Positions 41,777 through 50,945 of a stretch of 64,000 nucleotides of DNA are shown here, piece by piece; positions within the stretch are counted from its first letter, which is position 1, and every line of letters starts with the position of its first letter. The notes under the pieces are model-generated. The model did no database searches. It was not told the DNA's origin and was given only the letters and a program-made list of their open reading frames with translations. Position numbers and translations under genes: made by a program. The DNA comes from Cupriavidus basilensis (lineage in GTDB: Bacteria; Pseudomonadota; Gammaproteobacteria; Burkholderiales; Burkholderiaceae): the NCBI RefSeq assembly GCF_008801925.2, contig NZ_CP062809.1, forward strand, positions 17,788-81,787, read 5' to 3'.

Positions 41777-44700
41777 CACTGGCGCGGGGGTGGTCTGGGT
41801 AGATCGTTGATTTCATTGACTTTCCTGTTCACTTTCAAATCTGCGATTCGTGGCGTCAAACCGTGGTCGGTTTCATCCATTGGTGCCAGTTATCGATGCA
41901 TTTGGCCGCGAAGGCAGGATTTGGTCAGCATAGCGGTCAACCGGGAAGCGAAACACACCCCGCAAGTTGATGCTCTCCAGCCTGGTGGGCGCAATCTTCC
42001 CGATCAGTTCCGGTGGAATGACCTGGCGGCGGTTCGACCAGCGATCCAGGACCGCCTGCATCTGTGAGGTATTCCACGCCATCACGATGTTGGCCATCAG
42101 GCTCAACGCATCGGCCACAGCCTGCATTTCATCGACACGTTTGGCCTGCGCCGGGCTGATCCGGCCGGTATAAATGGCGCGCTTGAGGGCGTTAACAGCC
42201 TCGCCCCGATTGAGCACCCGGCGCAACTCGTTCCTGAAAGCGTCCTTGACAAAGTAGTCAGCCAAAAACGCCGTACGCAGCAACCGCCCCAATTGCACGC
42301 CAGCCTCATAGATTGGATCGCCCTGGGCGGCAGAACCGAACCGCGCAAGAGCTGCCACCGCACTGGCATGTCCGCTCATGACCGAGGCTGCCAGGTGCAC
42401 CAGACTATCCCAATGCTTTTCGATCAAAGCGACGTCGACATTGGCTTCGCACACCGCAGCGATTTCTGCGGGCACTTTGGTGCCGCGTGGCACAAAGAGG
42501 TGGCGCTGTTTGAGTTCCTTCAACCGCGGGCAAAGATCAAAACCAAGCAAACGGGCATGTGACATGGCAAAGTCGGTGTAGCCATGGGTATCCACAGCAA
42601 GCTGGCTGGTCTCCAGCTTTTCTTGGCGGATGACACCTTCAATGGCCACGCCCGCCTGGCGCTCATTGAGCACAAAGGGCTGCGCATGGAAGATGCCCCA
42701 CCGGTCTTTTACATGGGAGTAGATTCCAATGGAAGGTGTGTTGCGCCGAGGATCAAGCCGGGCTTGCCACACCCGTTTGGTGGTCTCCATGGTCATCATG
42801 TCAGAAGATGCCAAATCGGACCGCCCCCAGGTGGCGGCAATCGGGTGTCGCTGCATGAATTCCAGCACAGCCTGGCAGGCCTGGCTCAGACGCCGTTCGT
42901 CCCGCGCCCAGCGCATGGCCTGGCGAATGCTGGTGGCAGACAATTGCGGAATCATGCGCGCGCATTCGACCGCAGTCAGACTGGTGCCGTGGGCCATGAT
43001 GCCGGCATAGACCATCAGCAGCTCGTCGGTAGAGCGCGGCTCACGTCCGAGCATGATCCAGCTAAAGCGCACCTGGGCGTCAACGGCCAGAATCACTTCC
43101 GGCAATTGAACCTCACCGATGCGGTGATCCAAAGCCGCGCGCAGCTTGGTCACTTCTGGGTCTTCGTCCTCTGCGGGCAATGGCGACAAATGGAGTTCAT
43201 CATCCACGCGCAGTACGCCACTGCGGGCTGCAGCGGCCACCGCATCGACACCGGCAGTTACTCTGGCCAGCAAAGGCTTCAAGAAAGTGGCAGCCTTGCT
43301 GGGTAACGATAGACGGGCATAGTGTTTCTTGGACTCTGCCTGCCAACGCTCGTCCGTGAAGAACAAGCGCGCACGACCCCGAAAGCTCAGGCTGTGCTCA
43401 ATCCAGACCGAGCCATTGCGCACCGCGCGGCGCAGGGCAAACAGGGTGGCCACCTCCAACGCCTGAAACGCCCGTTCCCGGTCTGGGCTGGAGATCGAAA
43501 CCTGCCAGATCATTCCCAGACTTGGTGCCACCACTTCAACTGGCAGCTTTCTGGATCCTTTGAGATATAAAGCTTGCAGCTTGGCAAGGTACTCGATGGC
43601 AGGATGCTCGCCGGTGGCCTGCCAGGGCAGCTTTGCAATGGCGACGAGCAACGACCGCACGGGGCGAATTCCATCAATCAATCCCTCGCGGACCAGGGAG
43701 GCCCTGCTCGGTGGTTTGCGTTTCTGGGTTTCGGTGATCAAGGCTTCAAGACGGGCACGCAACTCAGCATCTGGCACCGCACCTTGCGCGCTCAAGGCAA
43801 CAAGTTCGCCGAGCAGCGTTTTGTACATTGCGGCCCAATTGACGGTAGCGGGGACATCGGCGGCAGCCTGACGCCACAGATCGGCGATCCGGCGCTGCAC
43901 CATAAGGATCAACTGGTCTGTGGTGGTGAACAGGCAATACCGAAGAAAGCATGCGACCTCCACGGTGCGCGCTGGCTCTTTGATCTTGGCTCCGGCTGAG
44001 GGCGGCCTGGAGACAAGTCGGCGCGCGTAGCGGCGCAAGATGAGATCGGGGATGTCTGCCAGGTGCTTATGAACGTCCAGCGTGTAAAGCAGGTCGATGC
44101 GCTCCAGTACCTCGCTGATTTGGCGGGTTGAGTGTTTCGCCGGTGCAGCCCATAGCCAACTCTGCTGGGTTTGTCCATCTGGGCGCAGCTCTGAAACTGA
44201 GGCTCGCCAGCGATCAAGTGTTGCTGGATCAACGCTGGCGGCGATGGCGGTGCCTGTTTCAACTTCAAGCTGGGCAAGTGCCGCCGCAATCAGTGTCCGA
44301 ATTGCCCGCTCGTGCACGATCACCAGCTTGTTCTTGTACAGCCATTGACGCGCCCGCACGAGTAGCTGATCGCGGTCGGCGCAGCGCGCCACTTCGTCGC
44401 GCAGTTCACGTACCAGTGAGCGGCGCTGGTGCTCGCTCATCCACTGGAATCCAAGGACCGTGCAGGCTACTTGTTGGTGATCGAATAGCGTGCGCCCGCG
44501 TTCATACATGGCTCTCAGCGAGGCGACTTCTGGTGCTGCAATGCCAAGCTCGTTGCCAAGGTGGCGCCACAAGGCTACTGGAATTACCCGAAAGGCACCG
44601 AGCAAACGCCCACTCATGCGCAGGAAACCAATATGGAGCGCCAGACCAAGCTTGTGGGAATCACCTCGGCGTGCATTGATTGCGTCGCGCTCGGCACCAT

Positions 44701-44933
44701 CGAAGGTGAAAAATGCCTTCATCTCGAAGTCGCTGATATCGCGGGGGAGCCCACGCATCCCCAAAAACGTTGTGTGCCAACCCTGCATCGTGAACCTCAA
44801 AAGTGGGAGGCCACCATACCCGTTTACAAAGCGAACAGGAAAGTCAATGAAATCAACGGTCTACCCAGACCACCCCCGCGCCAGTGCTAGCTTTGCGTAC
44901 CGTCACTTATTGCACTGAAAACGAGGAGACCCC
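41730..44933 (-). mobile_element. IS1071, copy B
   Basis: 3204 bp with both terminal repeats of the GGGGTCTCCTCGTTTTCAGT type (41730 rightward; 44933 leftward). This is the form I associate with canonical IS1071. Inverted relative to copy A. No target duplication is visible (AGGCC versus GAAAT). Its right end lies inside a backbone palindrome unit, only the half GAAATGGCGATG (44934-44945) remaining. Confidence 0.92.
41873..44788 (-). CDS. tnpA: IS1071 transposase TnpA
   Basis: 971 residues from MQGWHTTFLGMRGLPRDIS (a start four codons earlier is possible but lacks alignment with copy A). Tn3-family transposase with DDE catalytic region in the C-terminal half and terminal SINLRGVFRFPVDRYADQILPSRPNAS shared exactly with copy A. 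Together with the ends, it makes copy B a complete insertion sequence able to mobilise flanking DNA as a composite transposon. Confidence 0.95.
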   Translation of the reverse strand: MQGWHTTFLGMRGLPRDISDFEMKAFFTFDGAERDAINARRGDSHKLGLALHIGFLRMSGRLLGAFRVIPVALWRHLGNELGIAAPEVASLRAMYERGRTLFDHQQVACTVLGFQWMSEHQRRSLVRELRDEVARCADRDQLLVRARQWLYKNKLVIVHERAIRTLIAAALAQLEVETGTAIAASVDPATLDRWRASVSELRPDGQTQQSWLWAAPAKHSTRQISEVLERIDLLYTLDVHKHLADIPDLILRRYARRLVSRPPSAGAKIKEPARTVEVACFLRYCLFTTTDQLILMVQRRIADLWRQAAADVPATVNWAAMYKTLLGELVALSAQGAVPDAELRARLEALITETQKRKPPSRASLVREGLIDGIRPVRSLLVAIAKLPWQATGEHPAIEYLAKLQALYLKGSRKLPVEVVAPSLGMIWQVSISSPDRERAFQALEVATLFALRRAVRNGSVWIEHSLSFRGRARLFFTDERWQAESKKHYARLSLPSKAATFLKPLLARVTAGVDAVAAAARSGVLRVDDELHLSPLPAEDEDPEVTKLRAALDHRIGEVQLPEVILAVDAQVRFSWIMLGREPRSTDELLMVYAGIMAHGTSLTAVECARMIPQLSATSIRQAMRWARDERRLSQACQAVLEFMQRHPIAATWGRSDLASSDMMTMETTKRVWQARLDPRRNTPSIGIYSHVKDRWGIFHAQPFVLNERQAGVAIEGVIRQEKLETSQLAVDTHGYTDFAMSHARLLGFDLCPRLKELKQRHLFVPRGTKVPAEIAAVCEANVDVALIEKHWDSLVHLAASVMSGHASAVAALARFGSAAQGDPIYEAGVQLGRLLRTAFLADYFVKDAFRNELRRVLNRGEAVNALKRAIYTGRISPAQAKRVDEMQAVADALSLMANIVMAWNTSQMQAVLDRWSNRRQVIPPELIGKIAPTRLESINLRGVFRFPVDRYADQILPSRPNASITGTNG

Positions 44934-45079
44934 GAAATGGCGATGCGAGATCCAGGCGGGCAGGGCGGCCGCCATCGTCGGAACTGGCGATGGTCGACCG
45001 CGCCGGCGTGCATCGCCGGAAATGGCGATGCTGCAGCTCGACGTGCGCGGGCCTGGTGGCATCGTCGGATGCGGCGATG
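44934..45079. repeat. palindrome array beyond traC
   Basis: One half unit cut by IS1071 (44934-44945) and full units at 44973-44992, 45011-45030 and 45060-45079. The bases after the units (CGAGATCCAG, GTCGACCG, CTGCAGCTCGACGTGCGCG, CTCGAG) match the array beyond trfA in order. Confidence 0.85.
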
Positions 45080-45086
45080 CTCGAGC

Positions 45087-45117
45087 AAAAAAAAGCCGCC
45101 TCGGGGTGCGAGGCGGC
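45087..45117 (-). terminator. terminator after traC
   Basis: GCCGCCTCG (45095-45103) and CGAGGCGGC (45109-45117) arms with an eight-base T run on the minus strand (complement of 45087-45094). Confidence 0.8.
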
Positions 45118-45178
45118 GATGACTGCCGGCGGCCAGGGAGGGAGGAAACCGCGCGTGTGGTTGCAGCCCTCCGGGACT

Positions 45179-45581
45179 TTAGCCGATGCGTGCCGCGCGG
45201 CGCGGGCGTTCCGGCTGCTGCTGTTGCTTCTCCGCACGCTCCTGGCGCTGCTCCTGCTGCTGTCGGCGGCCTTCCTCGATCAGCACCTGGCCCACGGCTG
45301 CGCCGACCTGGCGCTTGAGGCCGTCGCGGCCCAGCTCGCTCTTGTTCGCCAGGTCGTTGAAGTCGGTGAAGCCCTTGGGGTTCGCCTGCTGCTCGCCCGG
45401 CGCGAAGATCGGGAAGATGGCCTTGCCGCCTACGGCCTTCGCGGCTTCCTCGGCCTTGGCGCGGCCGGGGTTGTGGCCGCGCTCGATCTCCTGGGCCTTG
45501 TCGTCGTCGCCGGCGATCACGATGGGCTTGTCGGGGAACTTCTCGCGCAGGGCGCGGGCCACGTGCGGCAGGTTGCCCGAG
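45179..45581 (-). pseudogene. traC: 3' fragment of traC (DNA primase)
   Basis: About 134 codons, open up to the IS21-type element: SGNLPHVARALREKFPDKPIVIAGDDDKAQEIERGHNPGRAKAEEAAKAVGG is the end of the toprim/primase domain of IncP-1 TraC, and a Gln/Arg-rich tail (RRQQQEQRQERAEKQQQQPERPRRAARIG) follows. The 5' part is missing: the insertion sequence begins directly at 45582. The rest of the Tra1 region is not in this window. Confidence 0.85.
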
Positions 45582-45686
45582 TGTTGATTTCCATCCAGAA
45601 CTGATCCACTTAACCCGGTAATTTCCGTCTAAAACTGATCCACGTAACAACCCTAACCTGCTGATTTTTTCGGCAGGAGCATAGGA

Positions 45687-47243
45687 GTGATTGACGTGGC
45701 AACATTAAGTGTCATCAGACGCTGGGCCCTGCGCGAGCAGTTGTCCATCCGAGAGATCGCCCGGCGCACCGGCCTGTCTCGCAACACCATCAAGAAGTAC
45801 CTGCGCGCGGGTGTGGCGGAGCCGCACTACCCTCGGCGCATCAGTCCGAGCCAGCTCGATCCCTACGCCGAGAAGCTCTCAGGCTGGCTCAAGAGCGAAG
45901 CGGGCAAGTCGCGCAAGCAGCGGCGCACCGTGAAGCAACTCCACGCCGACCTGTCCGCCCTGGGCTACCCAGGCTCATACGGCCGGGTAGCCGCCTTCGC
46001 CCGAGTCTGGCAGCAGCAACGTCAGGAAGCGCAGCAGACCACCGGCCGAGGCACCTTCGTGCCGCTGGCCTTCGGTCCTGGCGAAGCGTTCCAATTCGAC
46101 TGGAGCGAAGACTGGGCCGTCATCGGCGGCGAGCGCACCAAGCTGCAGGTAGCCCACTTCAAGCTCAGCCACAGTCGCGCCTTCACCGTGCGGGCTTATC
46201 CGCTGCAAACCCACGAGATGCTGTTCGATGCGCACAACCATGCCTTCGCGGTGTTGGGTGGCATTCCCCGGCGCGGTATCTACGACAACATGCGCACCGC
46301 CGTGGACAAGGTGCGCCGGGGCAAGGAGCGCGACGTCAACGCCCGTTTCAGCGCCATGGTCAGCCACTACCTGTTCGAGGCCGAGTTCTGCAATCCGGCC
46401 TCGGGCTGGGAGAAAGGGCAGGTGGAGAAGAACGTGCGTGATGCGCGTCACCGGCTGTGGCAACCCGTGCCGGCGTTTCCAACCCTGGCCGAACTCAACG
46501 AGTGGCTGGAGAACCGCTGCAAGACCTTGTGGCGCGAGATCGTCCACGGCAAGCTGCCAGGCACGGTGGCCGATGTCTGGGAGCAGGAGCGGCCCACCCT
46601 GATGCCGATGCCGCGCCCCTTCGACGGCTTCGTCGAACACACCAAGCGGGTCTCGCCCACCTGCCTGGTGCACTTCGAGCGCAACCGCTACAGCGTGCCG
46701 GCCTCCTACGCCAACCGGCCGGTGAGTCTGCGGGTCTACGCCGAGCGGCTGGTGGTCGCCGCCGAAGGTCAGATCTTGTGCGAGCACACGCGCCTCATCG
46801 ACCGGCGCCACGACGTCGGTGGTCGGACCGTCTACGACTGGCGTCACTACCTGGCGGTGCTGCAGCGCAAGCCCGGTGCCTTGCGCAACGGTGCTCCGTT
46901 CGCCGAACTGCCGCCAGCCTTCAAACGGCTGCAGGCCATGTTGCTGCGCCAATCGGGTGGCGACCGGGAGATGGTGGAGATCCTGGCCCTGGTTCTGCAC
47001 CACGATGAACAGGCCGTGCTGGCCGCCGTGGAGCTGGCCTTGGAAGCTGGCGTGCCGACCAAGACCCATGTGCTGAACGTGCTGCATCGTTTGCTGGAAG
47101 GGGAGCCGGCGCCTGCGGCGCCGGTGACGGCACCACAGGCCCTGCGCTTGGTCAACGAACCTCAAGCCAACGTGCTGCGCTACGACCAGTTGCGCCGCCC
47201 CGCGGCTGCCCGCACAGCCCAGGAGGTGCGTCATGCGTCATGA
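45687..47243 (+). CDS. istA: IstA-type transposase (copy 1)
   Basis: 518 residues, GTG start preceded by CATAGGA. HTH at about 13-38 ([28 protein letters not shown]), DDE core with [15 protein letters not shown] (first Asp) and a region [29 protein letters not shown] (Glu). Overlaps istB by 11 bases, the usual IS21 arrangement. The family inserts with the help of IstB. Confidence 0.94.
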   Translation: MIDVATLSVIRRWALREQLSIREIARRTGLSRNTIKKYLRAGVAEPHYPRRISPSQLDPYAEKLSGWLKSEAGKSRKQRRTVKQLHADLSALGYPGSYGRVAAFARVWQQQRQEAQQTTGRGTFVPLAFGPGEAFQFDWSEDWAVIGGERTKLQVAHFKLSHSRAFTVRAYPLQTHEMLFDAHNHAFAVLGGIPRRGIYDNMRTAVDKVRRGKERDVNARFSAMVSHYLFEAEFCNPASGWEKGQVEKNVRDARHRLWQPVPAFPTLAELNEWLENRCKTLWREIVHGKLPGTVADVWEQERPTLMPMPRPFDGFVEHTKRVSPTCLVHFERNRYSVPASYANRPVSLRVYAERLVVAAEGQILCEHTRLIDRRHDVGGRTVYDWRHYLAVLQRKPGALRNGAPFAELPPAFKRLQAMLLRQSGGDREMVEILALVLHHDEQAVLAAVELALEAGVPTKTHVLNVLHRLLEGEPAPAAPVTAPQALRLVNEPQANVLRYDQLRRPAAARTAQEVRHAS

Positions 47244-48027
47244 CCCTGCCAGCGGCGCCATCGTGATCATGCTGCGAGAGCTCAAGATGTATGGCATGGC
47301 CCAGGCCGTGGCCGAGCTGACCGCACAAGGGGCACCGGCGTTCGAGGCGGCACAACCCATCCTGGCCCAACTGCTCAAGGCGGAAACCGCCGAGCGCGAG
47401 GTGCGCTCCGTGGCCTACCAATTGAAGGTGGCCCGTTTCCCTGTGTACCGGGACTTGGCCGGTTTCGACTTCGCCCACAGCGAAGTCAATGAGGCGCTGG
47501 CGCGGCAGTTGCACCGTTGCGAGTTTCTGGAGGAGGCCAACAATGTGGTGTTGGTCGGGGGCCCGGGCACTGGTAAGACCCACCTGGCCACGGCGCTCGG
47601 TGTGCAGGCCATCGAGCATCATCACCGGCGAGTCCGGTTCTTCTCCACGGTCGAACTGGTCAATGCGCTGGAGGTCGAGAAGGCGCAGGGCAAGTCGGGA
47701 CAGATCGCCACCCGGCTCATGTACGCCGATCTGGTGATCCTCGACGAACTGGGTTATCTGCCATTCAGCGCGTCCGGTGGGGCCTTGCTGTTCCACCTGC
47801 TGTCCAAGCTTTACGAACGCACCAGCGTCGTGATCACGACCAACCTGAGCTTCAGCGAATGGGCGTCGGTGTTCGGTGATGCGAAGATGACGACGGCGCT
47901 GTTGGACCGGCTTACGCACCACTGCCATATCCTGGAAACTGGCAACGACAGCTTCCGATTCAAGAACAGCTCGGCGCTGCCGGCACAATCCAAGAAGGAG
48001 AAAACCAAGAACTTATCCACACCGTGA
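47233..48027 (+). CDS. istB: IstB-type AAA+ ATPase (copy 1)
   Basis: 264 residues. Walker [12 protein letters not shown] near 107-117 and Walker [13 protein letters not shown] near 164-175; DnaC-like. Regulates target DNA selection for IstA. Translated by coupling with istA. Confidence 0.94.
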   Translation: MRHDPASGAIVIMLRELKMYGMAQAVAELTAQGAPAFEAAQPILAQLLKAETAEREVRSVAYQLKVARFPVYRDLAGFDFAHSEVNEALARQLHRCEFLEEANNVVLVGGPGTGKTHLATALGVQAIEHHHRRVRFFSTVELVNALEVEKAQGKSGQIATRLMYADLVILDELGYLPFSASGGALLFHLLSKLYERTSVVITTNLSFSEWASVFGDAKMTTALLDRLTHHCHILETGNDSFRFKNSSALPAQSKKEKTKNLSTP

Positions 48028-48101
48028 GCCTTCCAGGCTTGCAAAAAGGGTGGATCAAGATTCGATGGAAATGCCGGCTCAGGGTTGCATGGAAATTAAC
48101 A

Positions 48102-48777
48102 TGACCGCTTCTGGACGCCCCTGGATGCCTCCGTGGCGGCCGTCATGGATGACACCCGCAAGGAACTGCAGCGGGCTGGCGTGGTCTTCGTCGAGCTGGA
48201 TCTTCCGGGACTGGATGCGTTGAACAATTCCGTGGGCTTTCCCGTCGGGCTGTTCGAGTTCATGGCCGAGATGCCGGACTACCTGAAGGCCTCGGGCCAC
48301 CCGCTGGACATCGAGGCGCTGCTGGCGGGCATCGGCAGTCCGGACGTCGCCGGCATCCTGCGGCCTTTGCTGGGCAGCGGCGCCATCCCCGAGCCGGTGT
48401 ACCGTGCCGCGCTCGCCGACCGCCAAAGGCTGCAGGAGCTGTACCTCAGAACCTTTGCACAACACCAGGTGCGCGCCCTTGCCTTCCCGACCTCCGCCTT
48501 GACCGCCCGGCCCCTCGGAACCGACGACACGGTGGAGTTCCTTGGCCAGCGCTGTCCTGCATTCATGATCTATATCCGCAACACCGACCCGGGCAGCAAT
48601 GCCGGCATACCGGGCCTGAGCCTGCCGGCAGGCATTGGTCCTGACGGCCTGCCCGTGGGGCTCGAGCTCGATGGGCCGGCTGGATCGGACCGTGACCTGC
48701 TGGCCATCGGTGCCGCCCTGGAGACCGTGCTGCCTCCTATCGGCCGACCATCGTTGAGGTCCCCGGAAGGGGCGTAA
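48102..48777 (+). pseudogene. 3' fragment of an amidase (iaaH-like)
   Basis: Open in one frame from the IS end onward: RFWTPLDASVAAVMDDTRKELQRAGVVFVELDL ... NTDPGSNAGIPGLSLPAGIGPDGLPVGLELDGPAGSDRDLLAIGAALE is the C-terminal half of an amidase-signature enzyme. The Ser-Ser-Lys catalytic region is gone, lost with the 5' half at the IS21 junction. Indole-acetamide hydrolase (iaaH) genes are recalled beside tfdR in some 2,4-D plasmids, which fits the neighbouring genes; the exact substrate cannot be told. Confidence 0.8.
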
Positions 48778-48832
48778 GTCTTGAATGCACCATGGCCAGG
48801 CGCTTGCGCTGGCCGTTGGACAGGTCGGCGCG

Positions 48833-49747
48833 CTAGCCAAGCGGTCGCGCACGCTGGGCCTGCGCGCCAGGCTTTAGGCGTCTTGCGGCGTCTAGGAACG
48901 CCCGGAGCACCGGTACACGCGAATCGGTCAGGTAGGTCAGGCTGACCGGGACTTGAGCGCTGGCGGCGGTCATCTCAATCATTCGAACGAATGGCCGCCT
49001 CAGCATGGCCACCGAAGCCGGGACCAGGGTGACACCCGCCCCGGCGGCCACGAGCCCAAGGGCAGCGTTGACATCTTCGACAATCGCCGTGACACGCGGT
49101 TCGACCCCGGCCCGTCGCATCAAGGCGATGACTTCGTCCGCAAAGCTCGGCCGACCCTCTTGCGGGAAAAGGACCAGGGATTCACTTTTGAGTCGTAGCA
49201 ATGTCGGCTCTCGGCTCAGTTCGCGTGCAACGCTTGAACTTGCGGCGATGTACAGCCGCTCATAGTGCAGGTGTTCGACCGTGATTCCAGTTTCCTGCGG
49301 GTAAAAGCGGCCTACGCCGACGTGAATTGTTCCGGCGCGCAAGGCTTCCATCTGCCGCACCTTGGACATTTGGGCCAGCGACAGAGTCGCTCCGGGAACC
49401 GCCTGCGTGAATGCGTGAAGCAAGGCCGGCACCGTCTGGTAGATCGCTGTGCCAAGGTAGCCAACGTCAAGTTGACCGATCTCGCCCCGGCTGGCGGCAC
49501 GTGACCGGTCCACGGAAGTCCGGCCCAATTCCAACATCCGTCGTGCATCCTCGAGAAAGGCCGCGCCAGCCGGTGTGAGTCGCACACCGCGCGGGCCTCG
49601 CTCGAACAGCAGCACCCCCAAATGCTGCTCAAGCGCCTGAATCTGTCGTGTGACCGGGGGCTGCGAAATGTGGAGTCGCCGCGCTGCCGCGCCCACGTTC
49701 CCCTCTTCAGCCGCCGCAACAAAGTAACGAAGCTGCCGAAATTCCAT
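48833..49747 (-). CDS. tfdR: LysR-type activator TfdR of the chlorocatechol genes
   Basis: 304 residues; N-terminal MEFRQLRYFVAAAEEGNVGAAARRLHISQPPVTRQIQALEQHLGVLLFERGPRGVRLTPAG, characteristic of CatR/ClcR/TfdR/CbnR. These proteins sense (chloro)muconate and activate the divergent chlorocatechol operon. Diverges from the tfdD remnant-tfdC-tfdE genes with an intergenic operator at 49801-49836. Similar to but distinct from the regulator at 61121. Confidence 0.9.
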   Translation of the reverse strand: MEFRQLRYFVAAAEEGNVGAAARRLHISQPPVTRQIQALEQHLGVLLFERGPRGVRLTPAGAAFLEDARRMLELGRTSVDRSRAASRGEIGQLDVGYLGTAIYQTVPALLHAFTQAVPGATLSLAQMSKVRQMEALRAGTIHVGVGRFYPQETGITVEHLHYERLYIAASSSVARELSREPTLLRLKSESLVLFPQEGRPSFADEVIALMRRAGVEPRVTAIVEDVNAALGLVAAGAGVTLVPASVAMLRRPFVRMIEMTAASAQVPVSLTYLTDSRVPVLRAFLDAARRLKPGAQAQRARPLG

Positions 49748-49800
49748 CTTTCTCCACCTTCATTCGCTCAGATAGACGAATGCATGTTGCCAGGAGGCCA

Positions 49801-49836
49801 ATACCGAAGTCGTATCACTAGCGTCGATACAAGGTA
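49801..49836. promoter_or_regulatory. LysR operator of the tfdC operon
   Basis: ATAC-N7-GTAT (49801-49815) is the standard recognition site of CbnR/ClcR-type regulators; a second ATAC-N2-GTAT (49827-49836) forms a likely activation site beside the promoter of the rightward operon. Confidence 0.75.
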
Positions 49837-49935
49837 TTAGACCATATGGCTTGGTTTTCCTAGACTGCTGCCATGCCAAACGAAGAAGCCATCGCCGAGC
49901 ACCACGATGACGGCGCTGATCGCGCGGCGGCCAGG

Positions 49936-50118
49936 ATGGAAGCCGTGGAAACAGCCATTGTCGATCTACCCCTGCGTCGAGTTCGGCGGTTTGCCCGCCT
50001 CAAGGAGCATGTTTTGTGGCTCCCCCAAAGCCCAGGCCTCAACATCAAGCTGGACGAAAGCCAGATGCGGCGCTTCGCTCGCGCTTCTCCGCACCGGATC
50101 GATCACCGCACCGCTTGA
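49936..50118 (+). pseudogene. tfdD: tfdD with a large internal deletion
   Basis: Reads [21 protein letters not shown], the N-terminus of a chloromuconate cycloisomerase, then directly [23 protein letters not shown], its C-terminus (compare LPVGSGLGVDLDHDKVRHYTRAA in the intact gene at 59107). About 320 residues, with every catalytic residue, are missing, but the frame is kept. Position between tfdR and tfdC is that expected for tfdD. Confidence 0.8.
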
Positions 50119-50164
50119 ATGCGTATTCCAATCCGATTCCACTTTTTTGCGAAACGAGAGAACC

Positions 50165-50926
50165 ATGAAAAACCCGAGAGTCCATGAAATTGCCACCGCC
50201 ATGATCGATGCCGTGCGCAAGGTATTGGTTGACCACCAAGTGACCGAAGCCGAGTACCGGGCGGGGGTGATGTATATGATGAAGGTCGCGGAAGCCAAGG
50301 AAACAGGCTTGATCAGCGACGTATTCCTGAACAGCACGATTGTCGAAATCAAGGCGGCGAACACGCACGGGTCGGCACCGGCCATACAGGGGCCGTACTT
50401 CAAAGAGGATGCGCCCTTTGTCGACGGCAAACTGAAGACATACGACAGCGATGACCACAAGCCGCTGCTCCTGCATGGGACTGTCAAGGACGAAGCCGGC
50501 GGTGTGGTGAGCGATGCGGTCATCGATATCTGGCACTCCACGCCTGATGGCCGGTACAGCGGTTTCGGCGGCTATCACGGAGATATGCCGGTCGAATACT
50601 ACCGAGGCAAGGTCCGTACGGACTTGCAAGGTCGTTGGCGCGTGCAAACCACATTGCCGGCGCCCTATCAGATCCCCAACAAAGGGCCGACCGGTGCCCT
50701 GCTCACCATGATGGGAAGCCATACCTGGCGCCCCGCCCACGTGCATTTCAAAATCCGGAAGGACGGCTTTGAACCGCTGACCACGCAATACTACTTTGAA
50801 GGCGGCGAGTGGGTAGACAGTGACTGCTGCAACGGCGTCCAGCCCGAACTTGTCATGCCGGCGGCCATAGAGCAGAACATGCAGGTGATGGTTCTGGACT
50901 TCGTGATCGAAAAGCCTCGCGCCTGA
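50165..50926 (+). CDS. tfdC: chlorocatechol 1,2-dioxygenase
   Basis: 253 residues from [13 protein letters not shown] (ATG 50165, with GAGAGAAC before it; a much longer upstream frame is a continuation of the tfdD debris). Intradiol dioxygenase with Fe(III) ligands Tyr131, Tyr168, His192 and His194 ([19 protein letters not shown]). Opens (chloro)catechols to (chloro)muconates. First intact gene of the tfdC-tfdE-tfdB module. Confidence 0.94.
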
Positions 50927-50945
50927 GCTTGCAGAGGACGATCTC

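Larger units (their letters stand above)
45582..48101 (+). mobile_element. IS21-family element, copy 1
   Basis: 2520 bp with ends TGTTGATTTCCATCC on the left and GGATGG-like ...GCATGGAAATTAACA on the right (imperfect inverted repeats) and an internal repeat TAAAACTGATCCACGTAA near the left end. Encodes IstA and IstB. No target duplication: left flank GCCCGAG (traC), right flank TGACCGC (amidase remnant). Sequence-identical in its proteins to copy 2. Confidence 0.92.

Noticed and set aside
26665..44933. Simple composite transposon with target duplication
   Set aside because: The 5 bases outside the two IS1071 copies do not match (TGACA and GAAAT), so one clean insertion is not supported.
44907..45650. 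247-residue leftward frame across the palindrome array and traC fragment
   Set aside because: Crosses an IS junction, the repeats and a terminator in a frame different from traC; not a real gene.
49907..50926. 339-residue chlorocatechol dioxygenase starting upstream
   Set aside because: The first 86 codons read over the tfdD remnant in a different frame; ATG 50165 gives the family's length.
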